Of a DNA stretch of 64,000 bases, positions 22,025-32,678 are shown piece by piece. Location: positions 111,781 through 175,780 of the forward strand of contig KN880459.1 in the NCBI GenBank assembly GCA_000934385.1, given 5' to 3'. The notes beneath the pieces were generated by a model, which saw only the letters and a program-made list of their open reading frames with translations, was not told the origin of the DNA and searched no databases. Every line of letters begins with the position of its first letter. Positions within the stretch are counted from its first letter, which is position 1. A program made the translations under genes and the position numbers. The DNA comes from Cylindrobasidium torrendii FP15055 ss-10 (taxonomy: Eukaryota > Basidiomycota > Agaricomycetes > Agaricales > Physalacriaceae).

Positions 22025-25000
22025 TTAGTAGGAGAACACCATGAGCCATGGATTGAGGACGATCTAGGGAACTGTCAGTGACAAGCGATGCAACAAAGCA
22101 GTGGTAACATACGGGGAAAAGGACGTGGCAAGCAGTTGTCACTGCCAATGGAAGGATGACTGCCCATGCCGAGCCGTCGACATGCCAATCCAACGGTACC
22201 AGCGACGTCGAGCAGACAATAATTCCAGCGATGATGATTATTGAAACGAGAAGTGAGAACCAAAAGCGCTTGATGATCTTCGGAATCTCCTTGAAGAAAT
22301 TGGACCGTTCGACCTCCTTCAGCGTCGCACCCCATGTGATGTTGTACGAAAACAGGTGAGCGAGAATGGCTTGCGATACAGGGATGGACAAGCCACCGAA
22401 GAAAAAGAAGCTGCAATCGTCAGAATCGGTACAGAAAGGGCAAAAAATTTTGCCTTACAAGAATGGAACCCATTTCACGTTCTCCCAGAAACCACTGAAG
22501 AGCCCCTTGTGGCCGAGACGATATTCAAGCAGTGTGTATCCAACGTTGCCCGAGCCAATGAAAACGACAGTAGTCGCTAACCAGATCTCAAAAGAGTGGA
22601 TGTAGAAGTTGTCGACGGGGAACATAAAGCCAAGGAGCACGTAGTTTATGACACCTAACCCAATTCCAGTCAGCCTTGGGGCGGGGGCGAGGTATAGATA
22701 ATAGCTCACCGATGGTCGCTGCTGCCGAGATACCATAGTAGCTGAACATGTACGAAAGACAGCTAAACTTGTAGTGCAACGGGATAGCAGAGGCCCAAAC
22801 GAAGGTGTGGATCTGGCCAGAGATAGGTCCGCGTCGCCACCAATCCTTGAGAGGGTTGAAGAGCAACCTGGGATGTTATTAGGTTGCAAGTCGGACGCGC
22901 ATGAAGATACTCACTCGTTGCAACCATAAGCGTACTTTTGCCAGCGGTTGAGTTCATCATCGACGGTGAGCGAGACACCCTCCTTGAAGCCACCGTTCGA
23001 GTAGGTAGCCCAACGGATATCGTAACCCTTCTTGAGGAGACGCATAGCCATATCGAAATCCTCGGAGACATTCGACTCAGACCAAATACGCTCCTCATTC
23101 TTACGCTTGGACTCCTTGTCGTACTTGTCGACAAAGGCAGCATCTTGCAGCGCTTTCCAGCGAAGGAAGGCATTGTGACCAACGAAGCTAGTGAAAGTTA
23201 AGCACAGGTGTGATGGATAATCATCCCACATACGGAGCAATCTCGCCATTAGCACATGACATAGAAATGCAGCGATTAATGCGACGTGTGAAGTAAGCGA
23301 TGCCATTTTCGAAATCTGAACGAAGAGATCAGTATGGACGTAACACTGGTGGTGCGCGACTGACAGTGATGGGCGACCTGCATGACATCGGACTCGTGTT
23401 GCAAAATAGCCAAGTTGGGAGACTCTGCCATCTCCCTCGCCGCGTCACGGAAACAGTCCTGCAAGTGATGTTAGAACAATGTGAAGCGAGCGAAGACTAG
23501 ACGAACAGCTGGAATCTCAGTGTCGGAGTCAACAATGAGGACGATTTCTCCGATACGCATGCCTTTGCCAAATGCTGCCCAGGGACGGAAACGGTCGTCG
23601 GATTGATTATAGACTTCGTCCATCGCCATCTGGAGTGCAAGCTCCTCAGGATCGTCATCACCTTCGAGCTCAAGAACTCGTCCCATGTCATCGCCCTCGT
23701 GCCCCATGTATTGCATGCCGTATGTACCACCGTGTGTGCCAAGTTGGGAGACACTGCCTGTCTCCGAAGGCGTCACGGCTCCAGAGAGGTCAGCAGAATT
23801 ATAGCGTCCGTTAACAGATTGGCGGAAGGCAGCTTGAGGCGGCTTGTTCAACAACAGTTGCTCCAAGTGCTCTTCCATCTTCAGCGAAAGTTTCAAGGCG
23901 TAGTTCATGTTAGATGCCTTCTTGAAGCGACCAGCGCGCACAAATGCCGGGAGTTTCTTGTCCTTCAAGCCTTTCTCGACATCACCAGTGGCTTCAGTAT
24001 ACCCATGACGGGGGCGCGCTACCCAGGAAATCCCATGCTGAGCATAATACGCAATGCGAGCGTCCCTATCCCCCATGGAGAGAATTCGGAGCCCATCATC
24101 GTTCACAAAGATGGACGATGTGCCACCCTGGCGAGCATATGTGCGCATAGCCTGAGGTAAGGGTGAGCTTAATGTGAGGAATAAGCATGTTATGGGGTAC
24201 CTTTTTGATTGACAAAAACGACGGGTCAAGAACTGAATCCAGGTTTTCCTTGTAGACGGGCATCTGAATTGTGATATGCGGGAGGGCATTATCGACGGCA
24301 ACATTGGCTGGTGGAGGTATGGCAGAGTAGTACCGACTGTTTGAATGATAGTGGGCAACGGGGCCAATCCTACAGAGAGATACGTCAGACTGAATTCCAG
24401 GGGAAGGGGAGTAGAATACGTACGCCATGCTCACGTTCTGCACAATTTGAAGGGCGAAGAAGAGGGAGACACAGAACAACAAGGGGAATGTGACGCAGAG
24501 GATGAAGCGCATATACTCGCTGTCGAGGAAAAACTCTTTCAAGATAGTCCCCAGACCGGTACCAATGAAGATGACGGCCAAACCGGCTGCAATCCCGTTG
24601 TAGATAGGTGCGTAAAGCGACGTGGTGCGCTTGGCGGGTTTAGGTTCGACGGTGGTGACGCCGACCTTCTTGCCATACCAGTTGCGCTTGACTTTGACTC
24701 TGGTCTGGAGTGCAGGAGACGACGGCTGCGATAAGGCATGGCTCGAAGACGATGCTGGCGCGCTGGAATAATGACCATGTCCGGATACGGAGAAGGAGGA
24801 CGTTCGGGGGAGCAAAGAACCAGATGTCGACACCGTGCCAGCCGGCCGAGAACGCCAAAGCAATTTGATGAGCCGTTCCTCAAAGTCCTGGCAGGTGGGG
24901 ATGAGGGCATCGAGGGAATTTGTGAATACGACCAGCACGCGTTCGTCGAGGATGAAGGCTGCACACTGCTCCTTGTCGGCCTGAGGGAGGTGAAGCATGG

Positions 25001-25313
25001 TGCCTAACACCTGTATGCGCGTGTCCGCGTCAATGTAGATTGACGTCGCGTCTGGGGTAACGTCGGCGAGGGCAGCATGGACGGCTGCGCTACGGATTTT
25101 GACCGCGACGACTGGGTTCAGCATCTTCACTGCTGCCTCGAATGGCTCCAGCAGTACATTCTCGTAAGGGAAGACGCGAAATTCTGGAGGGCTGTCGTTG
25201 ACGCGGAGGGCAACTCCAGAGCTGATGTGCTCCTCGTTTGGGCGGAACCAGGCGTCGCCCTGCGTCTGCTTGAAGATATGGTGCAGAAGGGCGTCCCAGC
25301 GGTCGTAATCCAT
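22025..25313 (-). CDS. Multi-pass membrane glycosyltransferase, family 2
   Basis: A processive-type GT2 enzyme of the large fungal family whose members carry a conserved N-terminal region before the catalytic part (I believe catalogued as DUF7928). The N-terminal ~280 residues (MDYDRWDALLHHIF onward) contain that region and a Ser-rich linker. Two membrane spans follow (NGIAAGLAVIFIGTGLG; FILCVTFPLLFCVSLFF). The catalytic core begins ITIQMPVYKENLDSV and contains LIVDSDTEIP (DxD) and SESNVSEDFDMAMRLL (acceptor Asp). The segment NRWQKYAYGCNELLF stands where related synthases have the Q-x-x-R-W motif. Four to five C-terminal spans follow, ending ACHVLFPIVLNPWLMVFSY. The product is unknown; a surface polysaccharide is inferred. 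About ten short introns. The last exon is very short. Confidence 0.88.
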
Positions 25314-26414
25314 GATGGTGAAGGGGAGAGGGAGAGATGCGGGCGTAATTCCAAGGTTTTCCCACCACGCGATAAGAGAAAATAGAGATCGAAAAACATG
25401 ACTTCATTGAACATGTCACTTTTGTTTCCTTTTCTGTCTGAAGCTTGAGGTTACCGATTCATTGACCCCTCTGTTCGTTGCGAGGCACAACGCAGGCGGC
25501 AAGCTGCGCCCCGACGGTTTGCCCCGACGTCGGTCTGCAGAGACGGTGCGCAGGTATCCGCAGAAATGCGACTATTCCGCGGCGCCAGCGCGGATGACTT
25601 TCTTGTCCCGTTCCCGCTCTACAGTCACAAAACGACAGAATTCTCTGGTCAGTGTCAACTTACTTAACATTCTCTCATACTTACTTATCTACATCATGCC
25701 CGAGTGCACCGAATGAGTCTGGAGAAAATGCAGGGCACATGCGCCAGTCTGAATTGAGGTTCTATGGTGTACGAGGAGTCGAGGAGTCTCTGCACCAAGA
25801 ATGCTGTCCACAATCCTGTGTCCGTGAACTGCGTCAATGATATGCTCACCCCATAGTGCATTAAACTCGTGCGGCCAACCGGACATGATGGTGCAGGGTG
25901 AACTTGGACAGTTCACGTGGAAGCCATTGATTAATCATTTGATCCGGAGCTGGCGAACCGTGGGAACTCTGTCCAAATCTATAGATCCTGGAGTCATCCG
26001 AATCGATATCCTTTGTCCTTTGACAACAAGCAAGTATCATCGATGCTAATTGCTTGCAACAATCCTACACTCGCATTGAATTCCCTACGACCTTACATTC
26101 CGGCCGTCATTTTGAGCTAAGGGGGTCAGCCATTTTTCTGACCTCCTTAAAGTGCTGAGCTTCTCCCGCTGCCGTTCACACAACTGAACCGGGTCCTTCC
26201 AAGCGTCGGGCAGCTCGGGAAATAGTTCATCTTCACTTGATAATTCTACATCAGTGTAACTTGAATCCTATAGCTATACTGTTCCACTCGAGTAGATACT
26301 TGAGCATCACGTTGATGCATTTGGCCCGAATGATGCCAAATCGCTTTGTGATCGCCAGAAGGCTGTTGATCGCATCAAAAATATTTCGTCCATTCTCCCC
26401 ACCTCGTCCATCCA
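25314..26414. other. Divergent intergenic region, about 1.1 kb
   Basis: This sits between the starts of the glycosyltransferase (minus) and NOC4 (plus) genes and should hold both promoters. I see no gene, tRNA or repeat. Confidence 0.4.
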
Positions 26415-28523
26415 ATGGCACCCTCATCACTCCCTCCAGCCAAAAAGCGCAAAATAGAGAAGAAAGATACCAAAACCGTCCTAAGGATTCAGGCCCTCGA
26501 AACCCAACTCACCGAAGCACTCGACCGCAATGCATCCTTGAATCCTCTGGCCGACCTTTTGGATATCACTTGCTCATGTGAAGACGTGCAAGAGGTATCC
26601 AAGGGAATATACGCACTTTACCGCGTATTCGTTGTCATCATAACTCGGGGGAAACTCTCAAAATCAGGCGACGAGAATTCGAAGGCGGTCAAAACATGGT
26701 TATGGGACAGGTTACATGGATATGTGGATTATCTGTGTGGGCTGTTGAAGGATGATGAGAAGACGCTACGGGTACGACACACTTTCGCACGGCCTGACCT
26801 TGCACTCATTGTCACAGATATCAGCCATCCAAATCCTCTTCTCCCTTCAAAAGCATCTCTCAACCGCCTTCTCATCTGCAAATGCTCCCCAATTCCACAA
26901 CTCCCATTTCCGCAAGATTGTCCACGCTCTCCTCACATGTCCCTCGTCAAAGCGGACTGCCTCGTCCGAGTCTAACGGAGAGATAGATGCCGACGTATTG
27001 CACACATTCTATGAAACCTGGTTCAGCGTACATGACGATGTTCGCTGGTTTACCTTACGGGACGCTGGGTGCGTGATTCATCTGCCCTCATGGTCACTAT
27101 CTTATCACCCAACAGCACCATCCTTGCCTCTACACCCAACTCTTCGTTTGCGACCAATCTTTTACGGATCCTGGAGCAACTTAACACTTTCTCGACTGAA
27201 AAGGCTGAGCTCAACGCGTGGTGGGTCGAAGAGCTGGGGAAAAAGCCGCCCAAACCCAAGACCATCAAGGGCGAACAGGCAGCAGATGACGAGGACGAAG
27301 CCATGGAGACTGAGGAGTCAAAGTGGGACGACGGCGACGACGATTGGCGCAAGTTTTTCGACGAGGATACCACGGCCAAGGACCCCAAGAAAGACGCGAC
27401 CGCGCGCGTACATACGTTGACGGTCCATCAATCCCTACACTCACTCGCATCGCACAAGGCTGTCTTCACGCGCGCCTGGCTGGAGATGCTCCCACGGCTC
27501 ACAGTCAAGGGTGACTTGCAGTCCACCAAGTCTCTGGCGACTCGTGTGCTCAACATCATGCACCAAAGTGTGCTGCCCCATCTCACGCGAGCAGTGCTCG
27601 TTATGGACTGGATCAGCGCCTGTGTGGACCTCGGCGGTACCGTTGGCCTGCTTGCACTGAACGCGTTGTTCTCGTTGATGAAGGAATACAATCTGTGAGC
27701 AAGTCCGCACGTATTTGATCCTACTCTCATTCTATCTAGCGACTATCCTTTATTCTACACACGGTTGTATGCCTTTTTGGATCGTGACCTGCTGCACCTC
27801 AAGCACCGCGCTCGGTTCTTCCGTCTTGCAGAGCTTTTCCTAAGCTCGACGTGCGTTCTTCAAATCATTGATTTTCCTTAAGTTAATCCTGCTCCTAGGC
27901 ATCTTCCTGCCACCTTATTAGCTTCTTTCATCAAGCGGCTTGCCAGACTATCACTTTCTGCCCCACCTGCAGGCGTTGTCATCCTCGTCCCCTTCACATA
28001 CAACATCCTCAAGCAACACCCCGCGCTTATGGTCATGATCCACCGCACAGATGATGACTGGCAAAGCGGTGCGCTTGACAATGTCACCCTTGTCCGAATA
28101 GCACTCACGGTATATGACAGACCCTTTCCTACCTGACGAAAAGAACCCACTCAACACGAATGCACTCGACAGTTCACTCTGGGAGCTCGAATCTCATCGC
28201 GCACATTATCATTCTGGTGTATCCACGCTCGTCAAAATCTTTTCTGAGCCCTTCACCAAGCCTGGTTTCGCCATGGAGGATTTCCTCGACCATACCTACG
28301 CAACGGCACGTAGTATTGCCTTGGGGAAAGAGCATCGTACTGACAAAATATACAGCTATACGATACAGAAGCGAACCGCAAGATCAAGAAGGAGCCGCCT
28401 GTGGGAGCGGTGCTTGAGACAGGCGATATAGCCAAAACTGCGAAGAGTTTCCTGAAGCCATCTGCTGCTCAGGATGGTGGAATAGACGAACATGATATTG
28501 TAACGGAGCTCTGGGCATTCTGA
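26415..28523 (+). CDS. NOC4: Nucleolar complex protein 4 (Noc4), CBF/Mak21 family
   Basis: Noc4 pairs with Nop14 in the small-subunit processome and is needed for 40S subunit maturation and export. The N-terminus has a basic signal-like stretch (PPAKKRKIEKK). The middle is alpha-helical with an acidic insert (DDEDEAMETEESKWDDGDDD). The C-terminal CBF domain is clear: LALNALFSLMKEYNLDYPLF, YTRLYAFLDRDLLHLKHRAR, AELFLSSTHLPATLLASFIK and RLARLSLSAPPAGVVI. The end DEHDIVTELWAF is typical. At least seven introns; the one at 28306-28355 appears to be GC-AG (donor GCACGT), because only that join gives HTYATLYDTEANRKIKKEPP. The stop is at 28521-28523. Confidence 0.93.
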
Positions 28524-29125
28524 TGCATGTACATATCATTACTATTGTAGCCCAACATGTGAATCGTCTTCTGAATGTCTACACCATTCTGCAAGACTCA
28601 GCTGCTGCGCTTGGTTAAGAAATAAAATCCACATGACAAGGAAGATGAACACCTGCTCAGCTCTCGTTGCTCAAAGAAATGTGGCAAGGTGAAAGTAGAA
28701 GGACTCTGTAGCGGTATCAATGCAGGGCTAATCTTCGGAGAAAATTATAAGCTACTGGGAACACGATCGGTGTTGGTTGTTCTCGACGTCCATCTAACTT
28801 ACACAAGTTTGCCTGCTGGACTCTGTGACTAGATATCCGTTCCAGAGGCAGAATCCATTTTCCCCCAAAACTCGCTCGGAATCCCAGCAAAACGGACTCA
28901 AGCCTCAGAGGAATACCCCCGCCATGACATCGACAACGTTACCCAGCTCTCCTCCAGTCCACAAGACCTTCATTTTCTGCAGACGATACCAATGGATCCT
29001 TCTCCCGGACCGCTCGAATCTTGTCACCCCCTTGCACGTTCACTATCGATAGCACATCTCTTCACCCGTTATAAGGACATCATTCCAACGATACTCTGCC
29101 TACTCAACGTTAACCCTTGCCCATC
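28524..29125. other. Intergenic, NOC4 to GH31
   Basis: It should contain the NOC4 3' end and the GH31 promoter. No coding pattern, TATA box or repeat recognised. Confidence 0.4.
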
Positions 29126-32094
29126 ATGGTTAAGTTCTCTACAGGAATGTGGGAGAATGCTCCCGGAGTGGTGATTAGCTGGGCTACGGAAATGGTGAAG
29201 AGCGAGGCACTAGAGGATCGTATTCGAGCAGTAGCGGTGCGCTCGTCCTCCTCCTTCTGTGTGCGTTGTACTCAAGTCACATTTAGACGACGCGTAAAAT
29301 CTACCATCGTGGAGATGTACTGAATACCGCGACTATCACTTTCGAATGTTCGTCGCCTATGGAAGATGTCCTGCTCCTCGACGCGTACCATTGGAAGTCC
29401 CAGAAGCCCACTCTTAACGGTCCGCACTACGAGGTATTCCCCGATGTTGATATAAAGGCTCTGGTACGGCATTGGTTATGGACTTCTTAGCAAGGAGTTG
29501 ATCTTGAACAGGCTAGCTCTCGTCAAGACGGTCTAAGAACAACCAAGACAAACGAGCAGCTTAGCCTATCCACAAACACACTCTCCGCTACGTTTGACAC
29601 TCGCCCCGGCACATTCAACCTCGACATCCAGTCCCACAATGTTCCGAGTCCCACTGGAATCACTTCCCCTTCCAACTACCTCCTCACGAAACTGGGCTGG
29701 CGGTCTGTCGGATATGTCAAAAAGGATACCAACTTGCAGCATCCAAACCTCAACCTCGTTGATCCAGACAAGGGCGAAATGTGGATGACCTATCAGTTCC
29801 AGCTGTCTGTGGGTGAGAAGATATACGGGTTGGGAGAACGGTTTGGGGCGTTTGCCAAGAACGGGCAGGTATGAGCTTCACAGTGGCTTGCGTCGAATGC
29901 AAAATTGATTTTTGCTCTCTAGGGAATCGAGATGTGGAATGAGGATGGGGGGACGTCCTCGGAGCTGACTTACAAGAACGTCCCATTCTTCTTGAGCTCG
30001 CGTGGATATGGTATATTCGTTGCCAATCCTGGCGCCGTTAGCTTCGAGGTTCAAAGCGAACGTCAGTCGTGTGCATCATCTTGCTTTCGGCTGTTCTAAT
30101 ACGTTGGTAGGCACCACCCGGGTCAACATCTCTGTCCCATTCGAAGAGCTTTCTGTCTACATTATCCATGGCCCAACACCTGCCCAAATCTTGCAACGCT
30201 ACACCACCATCACCGGCCGCCCTGCTCTCCCTCCTCCGTGGACATTCAACCTCTGGCTCACGACATCGTTCACAACAAGTTATGACGAGGGAACAGTCAA
30301 CAAATTCTTGGATGGAATGGCCGAACGCGACATCACCCTCGGTGTATTCCACTTTGACTGCTTTTGGATGAAGGGCTTCCAGTGGTGCGACTTTGAATTC
30401 GATTCTGAGTACTTCCCCGATCCCAAGGGCCAGTTGGCGCGTATGCATGAGAAAGGTCTCAAGGTGAGAGTGCCATCGAAGATGATTCTGACAACTCAAA
30501 CTTGCGAATTAGGTCTGCGTTTGGATCAACCCATATATCGCACAAGAAAGCAAGATATTCGACGAGGGCGTCGAAGGCGGGTTTTTCTTGAAGAAGCGGG
30601 ATGGCAGCGTCTGGCAATTTGACCATTGGGTGAGTCACCTCCCTCGTCGCTATGCGGCCCATCCTCACATGTATCTGGGCATAGCAAGCAGGCATGGCTT
30701 TTGTTGACTTCACCAATCCCGACGCGTGTAGCTGGTATCAGTCCAAACTGAAAGCTCTGATGGATCTGGGAGTGGATTGCTTCAAGGTACGCCTCGAGGT
30801 TCTGCGCTAAATGGCATATTGAGTTCGGGAACGCGTTCCGAGGGTGGACGCCCGGGACGTTCCTCAGTACCATGGACACTTGGGCAGAATGAGTTATACT
30901 GACGCTTCATGCAGACTGATTTTGGCGAACGTATTCCGACGGGGAATGTCGTGTATTTCGATGGATCCAACCCCGAGAAGATGCACAACTATTATGCTTT
31001 CCTCTACAACAAGGTCACATTCGAGGTCGTTGAGAAACACCTTGGGAAGCATGAAGCAGTTTTGTTCGCGCGTTCTGCGACAGCGGGGTGCCAGCGATTC
31101 CCTGTGCACTGGGGTGGGGACCCCATGTCGACATTCGAGGCCATGGCGGAGACGCTCCGGGGTGGAATGAGTTTGGGGCTGTCTGGGTTTGGTTACTGGG
31201 CGCACGATATTGGCATGACTCCTTCCTCTTGGCGTGATTCTCTTTGTCCTAATGATGCGCTTCTGCAGGGGGATTCGAGGGCACGCCAGATGTCGAGCTT
31301 TACAAGCGGTGGTTCGCGTTCGGGGCGCTTTCCAGTCATACGCGGTTGCACGGAAGTGGGAGCTACAGGGTATGTCGTGCGCTTCTGGCTTGCATGCTAA
31401 GGATTTCGAATATGTGATACTGAACGGTTGAAAGGTTCCTTGGGTGATTGACGCGACGGGCGAGGCTGATCGTGTTCTCAAGAAGTTCATCGACCTCAAG
31501 CTATCTCTGATGCCGTACCTCTACGCCACTGCGATTGGCACTCACAAGACGGGTGTGCCGATGATGCGCCCACTCTTTGTCGAGTTTCCAGAAGATCCTA
31601 TCTGTTGGACGATAGACACGCAGTTCATGATGGGAAGCGACCTCCTTGTGTGTCCCGTCTTCAATGCGGAGGGCACCGTGCAGTTTTATGTTCCCGAGGG
31701 AGAGTGGTATGGCCTAATTGACGGGAAGATACGCACTGGGCCGCGATACTACACTGAGACGCACGATGCGATGGGCCTTCCCATCCTTGTGCGACCGGGC
31801 GCGGTCATTGCCCTCGGCCAATACGAAGCTCCATCCCAGAAGAATGCGGCATACGACTATGCATTCGAGCCCACATTCCTGGTGAATCCTTCTGCTGGAG
31901 GTATCGTCGACGAGGCGCTTGTCCCGCTCCCAGACTTCAAGCGCGTCGGGGAGATGGCTGCCGTTCTGCGAATCTACGGAACGGCAGACAGCGTACAATC
32001 GGAGGTTGTAGAAGGACGCATCAGGGGGAAGAAGTACGCGCTTCGTGTAATTGGCGCTAGTGGCGGGGTGGCTGAATCGTTGTGCGCGCTATGA
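29126..32094 (+). CDS. GH31 alpha-xylosidase (YicI type)
   Basis: It removes alpha-linked xylose, typically from xyloglucan oligosaccharides. There is no signal peptide (start MVKFSTGMWENAPGVV), so the enzyme is probably intracellular. The N-terminal beta-sandwich includes KIYGLGERFGAFAKNGQ. The barrel has GVFHFDCFWMKGFQWCDFEF and the nucleophile motif FKTDFGERIPTG, the signature distinguishing alpha-xylosidases from alpha-glucosidases within GH31. The acid/base is in GFGYWAHDIGGFEG. RWFAFGALSSHTRLHGSGSY and PWVIDATGEADRVLKKFIDL follow, and then the C-terminal beta domains. About nine introns; the one at 31213-31268 appears to be GC-AG (donor GCATGA), since it alone gives the conserved HDIGGFE. 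It is co-oriented with the DPBB-GH16 gene downstream. Confidence 0.94.
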
Positions 32095-32678
32095 ACTTAT
32101 TATTGTAATCAAAAGAGAAGCGTCGAGCGGGGAAATTAGCGCAACCTTGGCGCTGTCGTACTCCTTGGTGTATGTTATAGCAGAGAGAATGAACGGCGAA
32201 GTAAAGAGGAGAATTAGACGTGACGCAGGATGGAGTCTAATTCAAGTCTAATTGGACTGCCTGAGGGGGCGACAGTTGCTATCGTTTTCCGTCAACGGGA
32301 GATATGGTGAAGGCTATTTTCGAATTAGACTTTTGATAAAGTTGGATCCCGACGCTGCCCCCGACGCCCGCCTCAGCGTCGTGCACGATGTGCTTGGCAG
32401 TGTCTGTGTCGTCGGGAGAAAGGCTGGACCGAAACTTGGGCCACCGGGGATGGACTTGCTGTTAGAGGACGAACGTATGTGACAAGGCACCCTGGTACCC
32501 CTTTTGATCAATTATAGCCGCATGAATTTACCATATTTCTGGAGGGAAACTGCGGTTGCCTTGATACCGACATAAAAGGCCGGCTCGATTTATTTAAACG
32601 AATCCCATCCTGTAACTTTTCCTCCCACCAACTAACACATTCCTTCGACCCTCCCACTCTCTTGAGGTTCGCTTAACG
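32095..32678. other. Intergenic, GH31 to DPBB-GH16, with repeated motif
   Basis: It includes the GH31 3' end and the DPBB-GH16 promoter. It contains four copies of AATTAGAC/GTCTAATT, listed separately, and AT-rich TTATTTAAAC about 85 bases before the next start. No coding sequence seen. Confidence 0.5.
32212..32330. repeat. Four copies of the 8-mer AATTAGAC in both orientations
   Basis: Exact copies at 32212-32219 (plus), 32235-32242 (minus), 32246-32253 (minus) and 32323-32330 (plus). The two inner minus copies are 11 bases apart, about one helical turn. They sit 350-470 bases upstream of the DPBB-GH16 start. The clustering suggests a transcription-factor site array; no factor is assigned. 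Confidence 0.5.

Noticed and set aside
31213..31268. 36-base GT-AG intron in the GH31 gene
   Set aside because: It is shorter than any other intron in the window and would insert residues beside a catalytic Asp; the GC-AG join gives the conserved motif.
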